DNA of 64,000 nucleotides from an uncultured Planctomycetota bacterium (GTDB lineage Bacteria; Planctomycetota; Phycisphaerae; Sedimentisphaerales; UBA12454): NCBI GenBank assembly GCA_903847315.1, contig CAINDG010000038.1, forward strand, positions 1 through 64,000, given 5' to 3'. This document shows, piece by piece, positions 50,029 through 58,521 of this stretch (within the stretch, counting starts at the first letter, position 1; the number at the start of each line of letters is the position of its first letter). The notes under the pieces were generated by a model. The model was given only the letters and a program-made list of their open reading frames with translations, did no database searches and was not told the DNA's origin. A program made the position numbers and the translations under genes.

Positions 50029-50760
50029 TTATGCGAAACGTGTAATGACAAAAATAAAAATTACACCTAAAATGGTAAGCCCTACGAGTTTGAGTGAACT
50101 ATGTTTGCTGTGGGCTTCCGGCAAAATATCACTTGCCCCGATGTAAAGCAAAAAGCCGGCGAAAAATCCCAGATATAGAACCAGAAAACGCGGAGGTACT
50201 TTTAAAAACAGAGTTGAAATCACCCCGAGAATCGGAACTATGGCATCGAGGAACAAAAATATCCTGGCTCTTTTTGGGCTGTTTTTATTAGCCAGCATCA
50301 AAGTTACGGTATTCATTCCATCGGTGAAATCGTGAGAGATTACAGCAATGGCAACCAGCGCTCCTACCGAGGGGTTAACCTGAAAACCAAGCCCGATACT
50401 CACTCCATCCATAAAACTATGACCAATCAACGCCAGGGCAGAAATAATTCCGACAGACGGATGTTTATGTTCCGCATAATCTTCTTCATGGGCGTGGTGT
50501 ATGAGAATAGTTTTTTCCATAATATGGAAAACCAGGAACCCCACAACCAAAGCAACCATAACTTCAATCGGGTCATAATTATTGATTTTTATCTGCTCAA
50601 TAATTTCGGGAAAGATTTCAAAACTTACAACCCCAAGCAGCACTCCGGCTGCAAAGGCCATAATGAAATGAAGTTTGTCCTTAAACTTTATGGCAAACAT
50701 TCCGCCAAAAAAGGTTGAGGCAAAAGTCGCTAATGAAAATATAACTGGTTCTATCGACAT
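50029..50760 (-). CDS. ZIP family metal transporter
   Basis: A 243-residue protein with seven to eight membrane segments. Metal-path motifs are HSFMDGVSIGLGF in helix IV and HDFTDGMNTVTLML in helix V, in which HxxxDG/HDFTDG supply the ligands. A His-rich loop (IHHAHEEDYAEHKH) lies between helices III and IV, typical of ZIP zinc/iron importers. The ATG at 50760 is chosen because the strong promoter overlaps the longer frame (a TTG at 50784), leaving a nearly leaderless message. Confidence 0.9.
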   Translation of the reverse strand: MSIEPVIFSLATFASTFFGGMFAIKFKDKLHFIMAFAAGVLLGVVSFEIFPEIIEQIKINNYDPIEVMVALVVGFLVFHIMEKTILIHHAHEEDYAEHKHPSVGIISALALIGHSFMDGVSIGLGFQVNPSVGALVAIAVISHDFTDGMNTVTLMLANKNSPKRARIFLFLDAIVPILGVISTLFLKVPPRFLVLYLGFFAGFLLYIGASDILPEAHSKHSSLKLVGLTILGVIFIFVITRFA

Positions 50761-50772
50761 ATTCCAAATGTA

Positions 50773-50801
50773 GTTATATGCCAAAAGACACAGAATGTCA
50801 A
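50773..50801 (-). promoter_or_regulatory. Strong sigma70-like promoter of the ZIP transporter gene
   Basis: Minus-strand TTGACA (50796-50801), 17-bp spacer, TATAAC (50773-50778). The predicted start is near 50766, only about 6 nt before the ATG. Confidence 0.75.
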
Positions 50802-50888
50802 CAGTTGTCAGGAGAAGATAATAACAAAGTTAAACAAGGCAAAAAATTGAAATGGGTTTTTGGCTGATTTGCTTTAACTTTTTAATGG

Positions 50889-51419
50889 TCAATCGAATTC
50901 AATGTTTTCAGGGACAGGGTCGCCCGGTATTATGACGCCTTTTTCAACCAGTTTAGCGTATTCGATACAGTATCTTGCCCAGGGTCTTGCCTCAAGCCGT
51001 GCTTTCGATATGCCTCTGCCGGTGACTTCACAGATACCGTATGTGCCTTCCTCTATTCGCTGCAGCGCCTCGGTAATTTCGTGTAGAATTTTCCTTTCGC
51101 TGTCAATAAGATTCAGTGCGAATTCCTGCTCGTAATTATCTGTTCCAATATCAGCCATGTGTATTGGCATACTGGAAAGGTCGCCTGATGCGTCGAGGCG
51201 GGATTTTTTCAGCGCTTCATCCTCAATAGAATTTACATCGCCGACAATTTCCTGCATCTTTTCAACAAGCGATTTCTGATAATGCCCTACTTCCTCGGCG
51301 GTAAGATACTCGCTCGTTTTGGTATAGACAGGTGCAGGCGCACTTTTCTTTTTGAGACTCGGTTTGCGTATAAGCCTCTCGAGGAGCGTTCTCTTTTTCG
51401 TGTTTTCTTTTTTCTTCAC
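50889..51419 (-). CDS. TraR/DksA-type protein with incomplete zinc finger
   Basis: A 176-residue protein. The N-terminus is basic (KKKENTKKRTLLERLIRK) and is followed by a long coiled-coil hairpin (LTAEEVGHYQKSLVEKMQEI to ALQRIEEG). The C-terminal zinc-finger region reads YGICEVTGRGISKARLEARP and WARYCIEYAKLVE. Only two of the four DksA cysteines remain (CEVT for CExC, CIEY for CIxC), so zinc binding by the usual set is impossible; related variants without a full set exist. Binding to the RNA polymerase secondary channel is inferred from the family. The coil tip contains DASGD near the usual DxxDxA position. GTG start; a promoter lies at 51520-51548. Confidence 0.85.
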   Translation of the reverse strand: MKKKENTKKRTLLERLIRKPSLKKKSAPAPVYTKTSEYLTAEEVGHYQKSLVEKMQEIVGDVNSIEDEALKKSRLDASGDLSSMPIHMADIGTDNYEQEFALNLIDSERKILHEITEALQRIEEGTYGICEVTGRGISKARLEARPWARYCIEYAKLVEKGVIIPGDPVPENIEFD

Positions 51420-51519
51420 AGTCTCTGCACCTTGTATTTTAAAAACCTGCGAGCAGCCGGCATTCCTGACCTTAAGTCCGAAAACTTACGCAGGAAACCG
51501 TACATTTTAAAGAGCAAAT

Positions 51520-51548
51520 ACTATATTCAGCGACCCGACCGTTTGCAA
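51520..51548 (-). promoter_or_regulatory. Sigma70-like promoter of the DksA-like gene
   Basis: Minus-strand TTGCAA (51543-51548), 17-bp spacer, TATAGT (51520-51525). The leader is about 94 nt. Confidence 0.6.
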
Positions 51549-51589
51549 GTCAATTAAATTTTAGTCGCAACTCTTTACCGCCAAAGTGG

Positions 51590-53395
51590 TTACGTTCTCT
51601 TGAATTGTTTTTCAAGCTCAGCCAGCGAAAATCTTATAGCTGTCGGTCTGCCGTGCGGACATCGGCTGGCTCGCTCTATCGCCTCTTTATCGGCCAAAAG
51701 CTGATGCATCTCAACTTGATTTAATTTTTGTCCCGCCTTTACGGCTGCCTTGCAGGCAGTCATTTCAAGAATCTTATGGAGGAGTCTTTCGGCATCAAGC
51801 TTGCCCGCGGAATCGGCGAGTATATCAAGCAGGTCTATAACAAAATCCACCGGCTTTACTTTAGCCAGCAGAGTGGGAAAAGATTGCACTGCCCATAATC
51901 CCGGCCCGAACGGTTCTACTATTATGCCAAGTTTATCAAGAATATCCGCCGCTCTATCGAGCGTTTCCTGCCGGGCAGGATTTACTTCGAATGTTTCCGG
52001 TATAAGAAGTTTTTGCGATTGTAGTTTCGCACTGTCATCCCCTGCCAGACGTCTGCACAGGTCTTCATACATTATCCGCTCGTGGAGGGCGTGCTGGTCG
52101 ACAATTAAAAATCCGTCTCCTGTCTGGGTTATTATGTAACTGTCGTGAATCTGAAAATATTCCGGAGCGGTCGGTTTGCTATAAAAATCCTCCCGCCGGT
52201 CGGCAGCGGTAAAATCGCTTCTTTGAGCAATTTCTGAAAAATCAAAATGCGGCTGAGATCCCGGCTGTTTATTTTTGTCAAAAAATCCGGCTATCGCCTC
52301 GGTAATGGATTCGACAGGCTCACCATAAATCTGCTGCCTTGCTTCCTGATTCTGAGCAGAAGAGGACATATTTCCCGCTCTCGGCAATTTTGCGTTTGTG
52401 TCGAGGTCGATTGACAGCAGTTTTTCCCGAATCAGGCCGAGAACCTGCGAATAAATCAGATTTGAATTATCGAATCTGACTTCTATTTTTGTCGGATGAA
52501 CATTTACATCAAATTCGCTGCTCGGCATTTGAAGAAAAAGGAAAACTACCGGGTACTTATCCGGCTCAATCATTCCCCGATACGCTTCTCTGACGGCGGC
52601 GGAAATAAATTTGTCGCGAATGAATCTGCCATTGAGAAAGAAATACTGAAATTTTGTGTTTGCCCTGCCGTTTTCAGGTCTGCAGAGCAACGCGGACAAT
52701 TCAAGACTTTTTTCTGTGCTGTGCAGTTCTAATAAAGAGTCCGCAAGGTCGGCGGAAAATAAGCTTCCAATCCGTCCTCTTATGCCCAAACCGCCGGACA
52801 ATTTGTAAAGCTCCCTGTCGTTATGAAACAAAGACATAGTAATATTGGTATGGGCCAGAGCGATTCTGGCGAATTGCTCGACAATGTGCGTTATTTCCGT
52901 ATTTGCTGTCCGCAGAAATTTTCTTCTGGCAGGCAATTTATAAAACAGATTTCTCACTTCTATCGTTGTGCCGGTATTTGCGCTGCAGGGTTTAACCTCG
53001 TTGTTGATGCCGCAATCAATCTCAATTTTATTTCCCTCTATTGATTCTGATGTTCTGCTGATAACAGTAATTTTGGCAACAGAAGCGATACTCGCCAAAG
53101 CTTCGCCGCGAAAACCCATCGTTGAAATATTCAGCAAATCTGCGCTGGATTTAAGTTTGCTTGTGGCGTGCGATTCAAAAGCAATGGAAAGGTCATCAGC
53201 GGCCATTCCGCAGCCGTTATCAATTACGCGGATAAGTCCTTTTCCGCCGTCTTCTATATGAATGGTTATATCTGTTGCGCCGGCATCGATGCTGTTTTCA
53301 ACAAGCTCCTTGACAACACTGGCAGGTCTTTCGATAACCTCACCGGCAGCAATCATATTAACCGTATTCTGGTCAAGTACCTTTATCTGACCCAT
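51590..53395 (-). CDS. mutL: DNA mismatch repair protein MutL (endonuclease type)
   Basis: A 601-residue protein. The N-terminal GHKL ATPase has IAAGEVIERPASVVKELVEN, DNGCGM, ATSKL and TMGFRGEALASI. The C-terminal dimer domain carries the endonuclease motif DQHALHERIMYE (DQHAx2Ex4E), with ACKAAVKAGQKL and CPHGRPTAIRF as the accompanying metal motifs. This MutL therefore nicks DNA itself, as in bacteria lacking MutH. It is translated 23 nt after gpmI, from the same transcript. No mutS in the window. Confidence 0.95.
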   Translation of the reverse strand: MGQIKVLDQNTVNMIAAGEVIERPASVVKELVENSIDAGATDITIHIEDGGKGLIRVIDNGCGMAADDLSIAFESHATSKLKSSADLLNISTMGFRGEALASIASVAKITVISRTSESIEGNKIEIDCGINNEVKPCSANTGTTIEVRNLFYKLPARRKFLRTANTEITHIVEQFARIALAHTNITMSLFHNDRELYKLSGGLGIRGRIGSLFSADLADSLLELHSTEKSLELSALLCRPENGRANTKFQYFFLNGRFIRDKFISAAVREAYRGMIEPDKYPVVFLFLQMPSSEFDVNVHPTKIEVRFDNSNLIYSQVLGLIREKLLSIDLDTNAKLPRAGNMSSSAQNQEARQQIYGEPVESITEAIAGFFDKNKQPGSQPHFDFSEIAQRSDFTAADRREDFYSKPTAPEYFQIHDSYIITQTGDGFLIVDQHALHERIMYEDLCRRLAGDDSAKLQSQKLLIPETFEVNPARQETLDRAADILDKLGIIVEPFGPGLWAVQSFPTLLAKVKPVDFVIDLLDILADSAGKLDAERLLHKILEMTACKAAVKAGQKLNQVEMHQLLADKEAIERASRCPHGRPTAIRFSLAELEKQFKRT

Positions 53396-53418
53396 TACAA
53401 CACCGGCAAGAATAAATT

Positions 53419-54987
53419 TTAATGTACGAACAAACTTTTTCCGGTCATCTCTTCCGGCTTCGGCAGTTCCATCATATCCAGCAGCGTCGGCATAACATCA
53501 GCAAGCCTTCCGTTATGGAGCTTTCTATTTTTATTAAGCTCATCGAAAACAATTAGCGGCACATCGCCGATTGTATGAGCGGTATACGGATTACCGTTTT
53601 CATCACTCATTTTTTCGAAATTGCCGTGGTCTGCGGTGACAATCGCGGCGCCGCCAAGCTGCTTTACTTTTTCGAGAATTTTGCCGACACAGGCGTCAAC
53701 CGTCTGGGCGGCTATTACCGCGGCTACGAGAATGCCGGTATGACCGACCATATCCGGATTGGCGAAATTTATTACAATAACATCATATTTGTTCGCTTCG
53801 AGTCTTTGCATTACGACATCGCAGACTTCGAATGCGCTCATTTCAGGCTTTAAATCATAAGTCCTGACCTTAGGCGACGGGACAATCTGCCTGTCTTCGC
53901 CAGGGAAAGGAGTTTCGGTATAATCATTAAAGAAAAACGTAACGTGCGCGTACTTTTCTGTTTCGGCACATCGGAATTGCGTAAGTCCCAGCGAGCTGAA
54001 ATAGGCCGCGGCGATATTTTTCATTTTCGGAGGTTTTGAAAAGATAACCGGGGCGGGAATCGTAGCGTCATATTCGGTCATACAAAGATAATAAGTTTTC
54101 GGCCTTGTGGTTCTTACAAATCCCGTAAACGCCTCGTCAACGAAGGCACGCGTGATTTCACGGGGCCTGTCGCCTCGGAAATTGAAAAAGACAATGCCGT
54201 CGCCGTCCTCTATTTTCGCCAGCGGCTGGTCATTTTCATCAACAACGCAGACCGGCTCGATAAATTCATCTGTTACTTTTTTCTGATAGCTTTGCTCCAT
54301 GGCCTGGGCCGCACTTTTCGCCCTGCCTCCTTTGCCCATCACCATACACTCATAAGCCCTTTGCACCCTGTCCCATCGGCTGTCCCGGTCCATCGCGTAA
54401 AATCGTCCCATTATAGTCGCGATTTTTCCTGCGCCGATTTGCGCCATTTTATTTTCTATATCGGCAAGATAACCTTTCCCGCTATCTGGCGGAGAATCTC
54501 TGCCGTCGGTAAAGGCGTGCAGATAAACTTTTGTAAGATTATTTCTTTTTGCGAACTCAAGCAGTCCGTAAAGATGTTCCAGAAACGAATGAACGCCTAT
54601 ATTGCTGCATAACCCCAGCAGATGCAGTTTGCCGTTGTGCTCTTTTATGAAAGCTGCAAGCTTAAGCAATTCTTCTTCTTGAAAAAAAGAACCGTCACGA
54701 ACAGCCTTGGTGATTCTGACGGATTCCTGGTCAACGATTCTTCCTGCTCCGAGGTTCTGGTGCCCGACTTCGCTGTTTCCCATAGTGCCTGCGGGCAGGC
54801 CGACATCTTCGCCGCTCGTATGGATAAGGCAATGCGGATACTGGCTCATCAGCATATTGTCCACAGGTATATTGGCCTGTTTTGTGGTGTTATACGCGTC
54901 TTCTTTGGGATTGGGGTTATAACCCCAGCCGTCACGAATGATTAACACAAACGGCCGTCGTTTGAGACTTATTTTTTCTTTAGCCAT
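53419..54987 (-). CDS. gpmI: 2,3-bisphosphoglycerate-independent phosphoglycerate mutase
   Basis: A 522-residue two-metal enzyme interconverting 3- and 2-phosphoglycerate. Motifs: IIRDGWGYN, PAGTMGNSEVGHQNLGAGR (Ser nucleophile), HAFTDGRDSPPDSG, GRFYAMDRDSRWDR, NFANPDMVGHTG and TADHGNFE, which hold the Mn2+ ligands and phosphoserine. Length is that of the usual bacterial enzyme. GAGG lies 5 nt before the ATG, with a strong promoter at 55029-55057. First gene of the gpmI-mutL unit. Confidence 0.96.
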   Translation of the reverse strand: MAKEKISLKRRPFVLIIRDGWGYNPNPKEDAYNTTKQANIPVDNMLMSQYPHCLIHTSGEDVGLPAGTMGNSEVGHQNLGAGRIVDQESVRITKAVRDGSFFQEEELLKLAAFIKEHNGKLHLLGLCSNIGVHSFLEHLYGLLEFAKRNNLTKVYLHAFTDGRDSPPDSGKGYLADIENKMAQIGAGKIATIMGRFYAMDRDSRWDRVQRAYECMVMGKGGRAKSAAQAMEQSYQKKVTDEFIEPVCVVDENDQPLAKIEDGDGIVFFNFRGDRPREITRAFVDEAFTGFVRTTRPKTYYLCMTEYDATIPAPVIFSKPPKMKNIAAAYFSSLGLTQFRCAETEKYAHVTFFFNDYTETPFPGEDRQIVPSPKVRTYDLKPEMSAFEVCDVVMQRLEANKYDVIVINFANPDMVGHTGILVAAVIAAQTVDACVGKILEKVKQLGGAAIVTADHGNFEKMSDENGNPYTAHTIGDVPLIVFDELNKNRKLHNGRLADVMPTLLDMMELPKPEEMTGKSLFVH

Positions 54988-55028
54988 AATACCTCTGTAA
55001 AATGCTTAAAATTGGATACAAGAAAGAT

Positions 55029-55057
55029 ATGTTAAGAAAAAACGATGCGGAAGTCAA
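55029..55057 (-). promoter_or_regulatory. Sigma70-like promoter of gpmI-mutL
   Basis: Minus-strand TTGACT (55052-55057), 17-bp spacer, TAACAT (55029-55034). It starts 12 nt after the last gsp gene, with no terminator between, so read-through from the gsp operon is possible. Confidence 0.7.
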
Positions 55058-55069
55058 ATATTATCATTG

Positions 55070-55576
55070 TTACTGATAATATATGAATTTAACATCTGCC
55101 TTCCACGCGTCTTTTTCGCCTTTGATTTTTGCAAGTGTCACGTTAGTACACTGCAGGTTCGACCATCGCATATGCATAACAGAAATAAATTTTGAGAATT
55201 TACCGATATCTATTTTATCTATCGTCATCGAGGCGTCCTGATTTATTTGTCCCCCTTTTGTTTTTCGCACCGGACTGGAGCTGAGCTTATACTCGGTCGG
55301 CAATATTCTGCAAAGCTTGGTTACCTGGTCAATGGCGGTGGTATAATCGAACGCCTCGCCGGTCTTTTTCGTTCTGGCATAATCAAGTCTCTGCGGGTCA
55401 AGTTCGCCGAGTATCTGCTCAATAAGTTTTTCAGCTTCAGCGTAATCGTCCATCTCGCTTCTCAAACTGCTTTTGGCGCCGGGAATGCCCAGACCCAAAA
55501 GCCAGAGAGGCCATAAACCGATTAATATCGGTATAAGTACATAATAAAAAATCGGTTTTTTGTAAATGTCTTTCAC
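55070..55576 (-). CDS. Type II secretion GspM/PilO-like inner-membrane protein
   Basis: A 168-residue bitopic protein: a single N-terminal membrane helix (IFYYVLIPILIGLWPLWLLG), a coiled coil (KSSLRSEMDDYAEAEKLIEQ) and a small alpha/beta domain (SMTIDKIDIGKFSKFISVMH), the layout of GspM and PilO. Sequence identity to either is low. Position right after the GspL-like gene and last in the operon supports the assignment. It would pair with GspL in the periplasmic part of the assembly platform. Confidence 0.75.
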   Translation of the reverse strand: MKDIYKKPIFYYVLIPILIGLWPLWLLGLGIPGAKSSLRSEMDDYAEAEKLIEQILGELDPQRLDYARTKKTGEAFDYTTAIDQVTKLCRILPTEYKLSSSPVRKTKGGQINQDASMTIDKIDIGKFSKFISVMHMRWSNLQCTNVTLAKIKGEKDAWKADVKFIYYQ

Positions 55577-55587
55577 TTGTCAATCTT

Positions 55588-57084
55588 TCATTTTAATTCG
55601 ATGGTCAACCTGAAATTATCCCTGCCGTCTTTCGATTGATAACTCGACTGGCCTCTTGTAAGTTTTGGATGCTTGTCGATTGCGCCGAAAAGCTGCAAGT
55701 ATCCGCCGGCGCTGGTGCTGCCGGTTATATTCATTGTATTTGTCGTAACGGCAATTTTGTCAATGTCGATATCAACGTTTTTCGGCACACTATTAAGAGC
55801 CTCGAACAACAGGGTCATTTTTGTTTCCACGGAATCCTCGCCGGAAGCGCTGAGCAGGCCGTTTTTAACGTCTTTTAACCTGTTTATTTCACGTTTGAGT
55901 TTTCCGACCGCTTCTTTGCTTTGTGGAAATTTTCCACCCGGCATAGCTATGACATATTCCGCCTTGAATTTGTCCGCGATTCGGCTGCGGTCCTTGTTGA
56001 TTTTATAAGAGTACATCTGGAACAAAACACCCAGTATGATAAACATCGCGAAAAAGCATACGCTGAAAATTTTGACGGTTTTTTCAAGGGCTTCTTTCTT
56101 ACCCTGATAAGGCATAAAATCTGTACGGAAATCCACTTTATCGGTTCGTCCCACAAGCCCCGCGGCCGCTCCTGCGGCTATAATAAGTTCAAGATATTCG
56201 CAATCCTGCTCGCCTCGCGTCGCGGGCGAAGCGGGCTGCGAATCCTGTTTGGACTGCAGAACAACTTTCCCGGAAAGGTCCAAAGTCTCAACGGCCATTG
56301 AGGTTTGCTCGCCGAGAACTTTGAAATCAACCTGGTTTGCGGTATCGTAAATTTTTATTGTTTCAGCCCTTTTGTCCGCGCTGAACGCGGTCATAGTCAT
56401 CATTATCTCTCTGGCAAAAAGGTTTGTTTTATTCTGTGCCTGTGAGGTAATAAACGAACGAACAGCAGCTTTGCCGTCGGGCCGGGGCGGACAGACGAGG
56501 AAACATCTTGTTTGCGAAACGGCGGCGACAATCGCATTTTGGCCGGTCTCTTCGACAATCCTGCGGAGACATATCGAATCCGGCTCAATAGTTAAAGGGT
56601 CGAGTTTATTATTCTGCAGGGCAAGTATTATTCCGGATATTACATCGGCAGCGGCAGCAAAGGCCGACACGTCCGAGCCGGAAAGCTGCTTGCCGATTAT
56701 TTCAAAAGCGACAGCCGTCTGGGCGGCGTCAACCGCAAGCGCCTCTTCAGCATCAAATCTTATAGTCTGCGCAACCTGCCGATATTCCTGAAATTCCGAA
56801 TGGAGTTTCTGCTGCCTGTAGAGCCTGCAGTCAAGGGCAATGGCTGCATCAGAAAAAACAATCTGTTTTTCTATGCAGACGGCGGAAATTTGGGCGGCAA
56901 GCTGGGAAAAAGAAAATTTCTGCCCCTGCTGCTGTTCAGTCTGTCCTTCGGCCTGGGGCTTAACGCAAAAATAATCTAATATCTCAACCCCGCCGACCGT
57001 TTTGGACACCAGAACAACGGTCGCTTTTTCAGCCGCAATATATATGCCAAGATATTTATTCTGTTCCAACCGCTGCCGCTCCAT
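55588..57084 (-). CDS. Type II secretion GspL-like protein (PilM-type and PilN-type halves)
   Basis: A 498-residue protein with a cytoplasmic actin-like half (KYLGIYIAAEKATVVLVSK, then VAQTIRFDAEEALAVDAAQT and IIAAGAAAGLVG) typical of PilM/GspL. It is followed by a membrane helix (IFSVCFFAMFIILGVLFQMY, about 345-365) and a periplasmic coil plus ferredoxin-like domain (INRLKDVKNGLLSASGEDS to FRLTIELK), as in PilN or GspL. The single-chain layout is that of GspL. It links the ATPase GspE in the cytoplasm to GspM outside. Confidence 0.78.
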   Translation of the reverse strand: MERQRLEQNKYLGIYIAAEKATVVLVSKTVGGVEILDYFCVKPQAEGQTEQQQGQKFSFSQLAAQISAVCIEKQIVFSDAAIALDCRLYRQQKLHSEFQEYRQVAQTIRFDAEEALAVDAAQTAVAFEIIGKQLSGSDVSAFAAAADVISGIILALQNNKLDPLTIEPDSICLRRIVEETGQNAIVAAVSQTRCFLVCPPRPDGKAAVRSFITSQAQNKTNLFAREIMMTMTAFSADKRAETIKIYDTANQVDFKVLGEQTSMAVETLDLSGKVVLQSKQDSQPASPATRGEQDCEYLELIIAAGAAAGLVGRTDKVDFRTDFMPYQGKKEALEKTVKIFSVCFFAMFIILGVLFQMYSYKINKDRSRIADKFKAEYVIAMPGGKFPQSKEAVGKLKREINRLKDVKNGLLSASGEDSVETKMTLLFEALNSVPKNVDIDIDKIAVTTNTMNITGSTSAGGYLQLFGAIDKHPKLTRGQSSYQSKDGRDNFRLTIELK

Positions 57085-57096
57085 AACTAATATTAA

Positions 57097-58521
57097 CTAT
57101 TCGATAATTATACCTATTTGCTGGATTTTTTCTTTATCTTTTTTAATGCCTGCCGTAGCGCAGACTTTTGCCACGCCGCTGGTGGCGATTACACGAATCG
57201 AAAAACAATCGCTTCTGGTCGTTATATACGGCTTGGCTTTATCAATCGACGTATTAAAACTATAAAGCCTCTTTGACAGGTCGTTGACATCCTTGAAAGG
57301 TTCCTGTCTTCTCATTTCGATAATTTGCTTGGCAATTTCAGCCGCGTCTCCTCCGAAGGTAAAGGCCGCTTCAAGCACCTGTCTTGGCGCCGTGTTTATA
57401 TTTACTTTTTGCGTACCCCAGAGGCTGATATATTTCAGAGCCGATTCGGTACGGTTTTCATCTTTGTTTACAGGTTTCGCAAGCGTCTCAAGGTCCACCA
57501 TAGGACTGTGCAGAAGCTTTGCGAAATCCAATGTATTGCCGATATCTGACCTGGTCTGCTGAGTAACTTTCTCTACTATTTTTTCTCTATTCCGCTGTCT
57601 GCTTCGGCTGGATCTTCTTGTGCTGCGTTCTGTCGAGGCCGACTGACTGGTAGAGTTGCTGTCTTTTTGCAATTCTTTGGTAGTTATAACAGTCGGTTTG
57701 AGGTTTATACTGAACGGTTTGATTTCCTTCATCTGCCCAAGTTCTTTCATAAGAGGTTCGATAGCATTCGGCTCCATTTGCATCCATTCGCAAAAAGTCT
57801 GAATAGCGGCTTTCGTCTCTTTTTTGACATTCGGGTCCGAGGAAATGCCCCAGACAAGCGGCAATTTGGCGTTCTCGTCGATAATTTCTATCGTTACGCT
57901 GGCGTCGCCGAATTCTATTTCAACAGGTTTTGTTATATACGGCCATGGCGGCCCGTAAGGACCGCGAACAAAAAGCTCATTCGGTTCCTGCCTCGAATTA
58001 TTGGCGTCATTGACATCATTAACATCGTGCAGCCTGGAAGAAAAACCTGAATTTGTCTGCCTGCTGCTAAAATCGGTTCCGCTCAAATTTTTATCCGCTG
58101 CGGTGTAATTACTGTCATTGGCGTCGGGGCGTCTCAAATCTTTGAAAATAGTAAATAAAGTATTTTTGTTCAGGCTGTTTACGTCAACCTGCACGCCGCG
58201 TTTTTTCGCCCACTCTTCCATCATTGTTCTATATTTCTCATCGCTCATAGTGAAAAGGTCGGAAAAATCCGGCTCGTTCGGCCTTGAAACATAATTAGGG
58301 TCGTTTCCGCTGATTGTCGAAAGGGTATATTTCAGCCCCGATTCGCAGGCGTACCTGGCCGTCTGGTAATCAATCATATACTGCACCCGGTGTTTCCACT
58401 GGCTGACAGCCGAACCCAACCGGTATATCAGCGCCGTAAGCAGTACAAGCACTATCATTGTGAGTATCAGCGCGACACCCGGCTTTTGAGTATAAAACTT
58501 TTTATTTTCGTGAAGGTTCAT
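57097..58521 (-). CDS. gspK: Type II secretion minor pseudopilin GspK
   Basis: A 474-residue minor pseudopilin, longer than the usual 300-350. The N-terminal hydrophobic helix is GVALILTMIVLVLLTALIY. Cleavage would follow QKPG, and the Glu at +5 is absent, as is normal for GspK. The inserted region around 150-215 and a Ser/Arg-rich stretch (SASTERSTRRSSRSRQR near 310) make up the extra length. The C-terminal helix-hairpin-helix-like part has VNINTAPRQVLEAAF and EPFKDVNDLSKRLY. GspK caps the pseudopilus tip with I and J. The start overlaps gspJ by 20 nt. Confidence 0.88.
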   Translation of the reverse strand: MNLHENKKFYTQKPGVALILTMIVLVLLTALIYRLGSAVSQWKHRVQYMIDYQTARYACESGLKYTLSTISGNDPNYVSRPNEPDFSDLFTMSDEKYRTMMEEWAKKRGVQVDVNSLNKNTLFTIFKDLRRPDANDSNYTAADKNLSGTDFSSRQTNSGFSSRLHDVNDVNDANNSRQEPNELFVRGPYGPPWPYITKPVEIEFGDASVTIEIIDENAKLPLVWGISSDPNVKKETKAAIQTFCEWMQMEPNAIEPLMKELGQMKEIKPFSINLKPTVITTKELQKDSNSTSQSASTERSTRRSSRSRQRNREKIVEKVTQQTRSDIGNTLDFAKLLHSPMVDLETLAKPVNKDENRTESALKYISLWGTQKVNINTAPRQVLEAAFTFGGDAAEIAKQIIEMRRQEPFKDVNDLSKRLYSFNTSIDKAKPYITTRSDCFSIRVIATSGVAKVCATAGIKKDKEKIQQIGIIIE

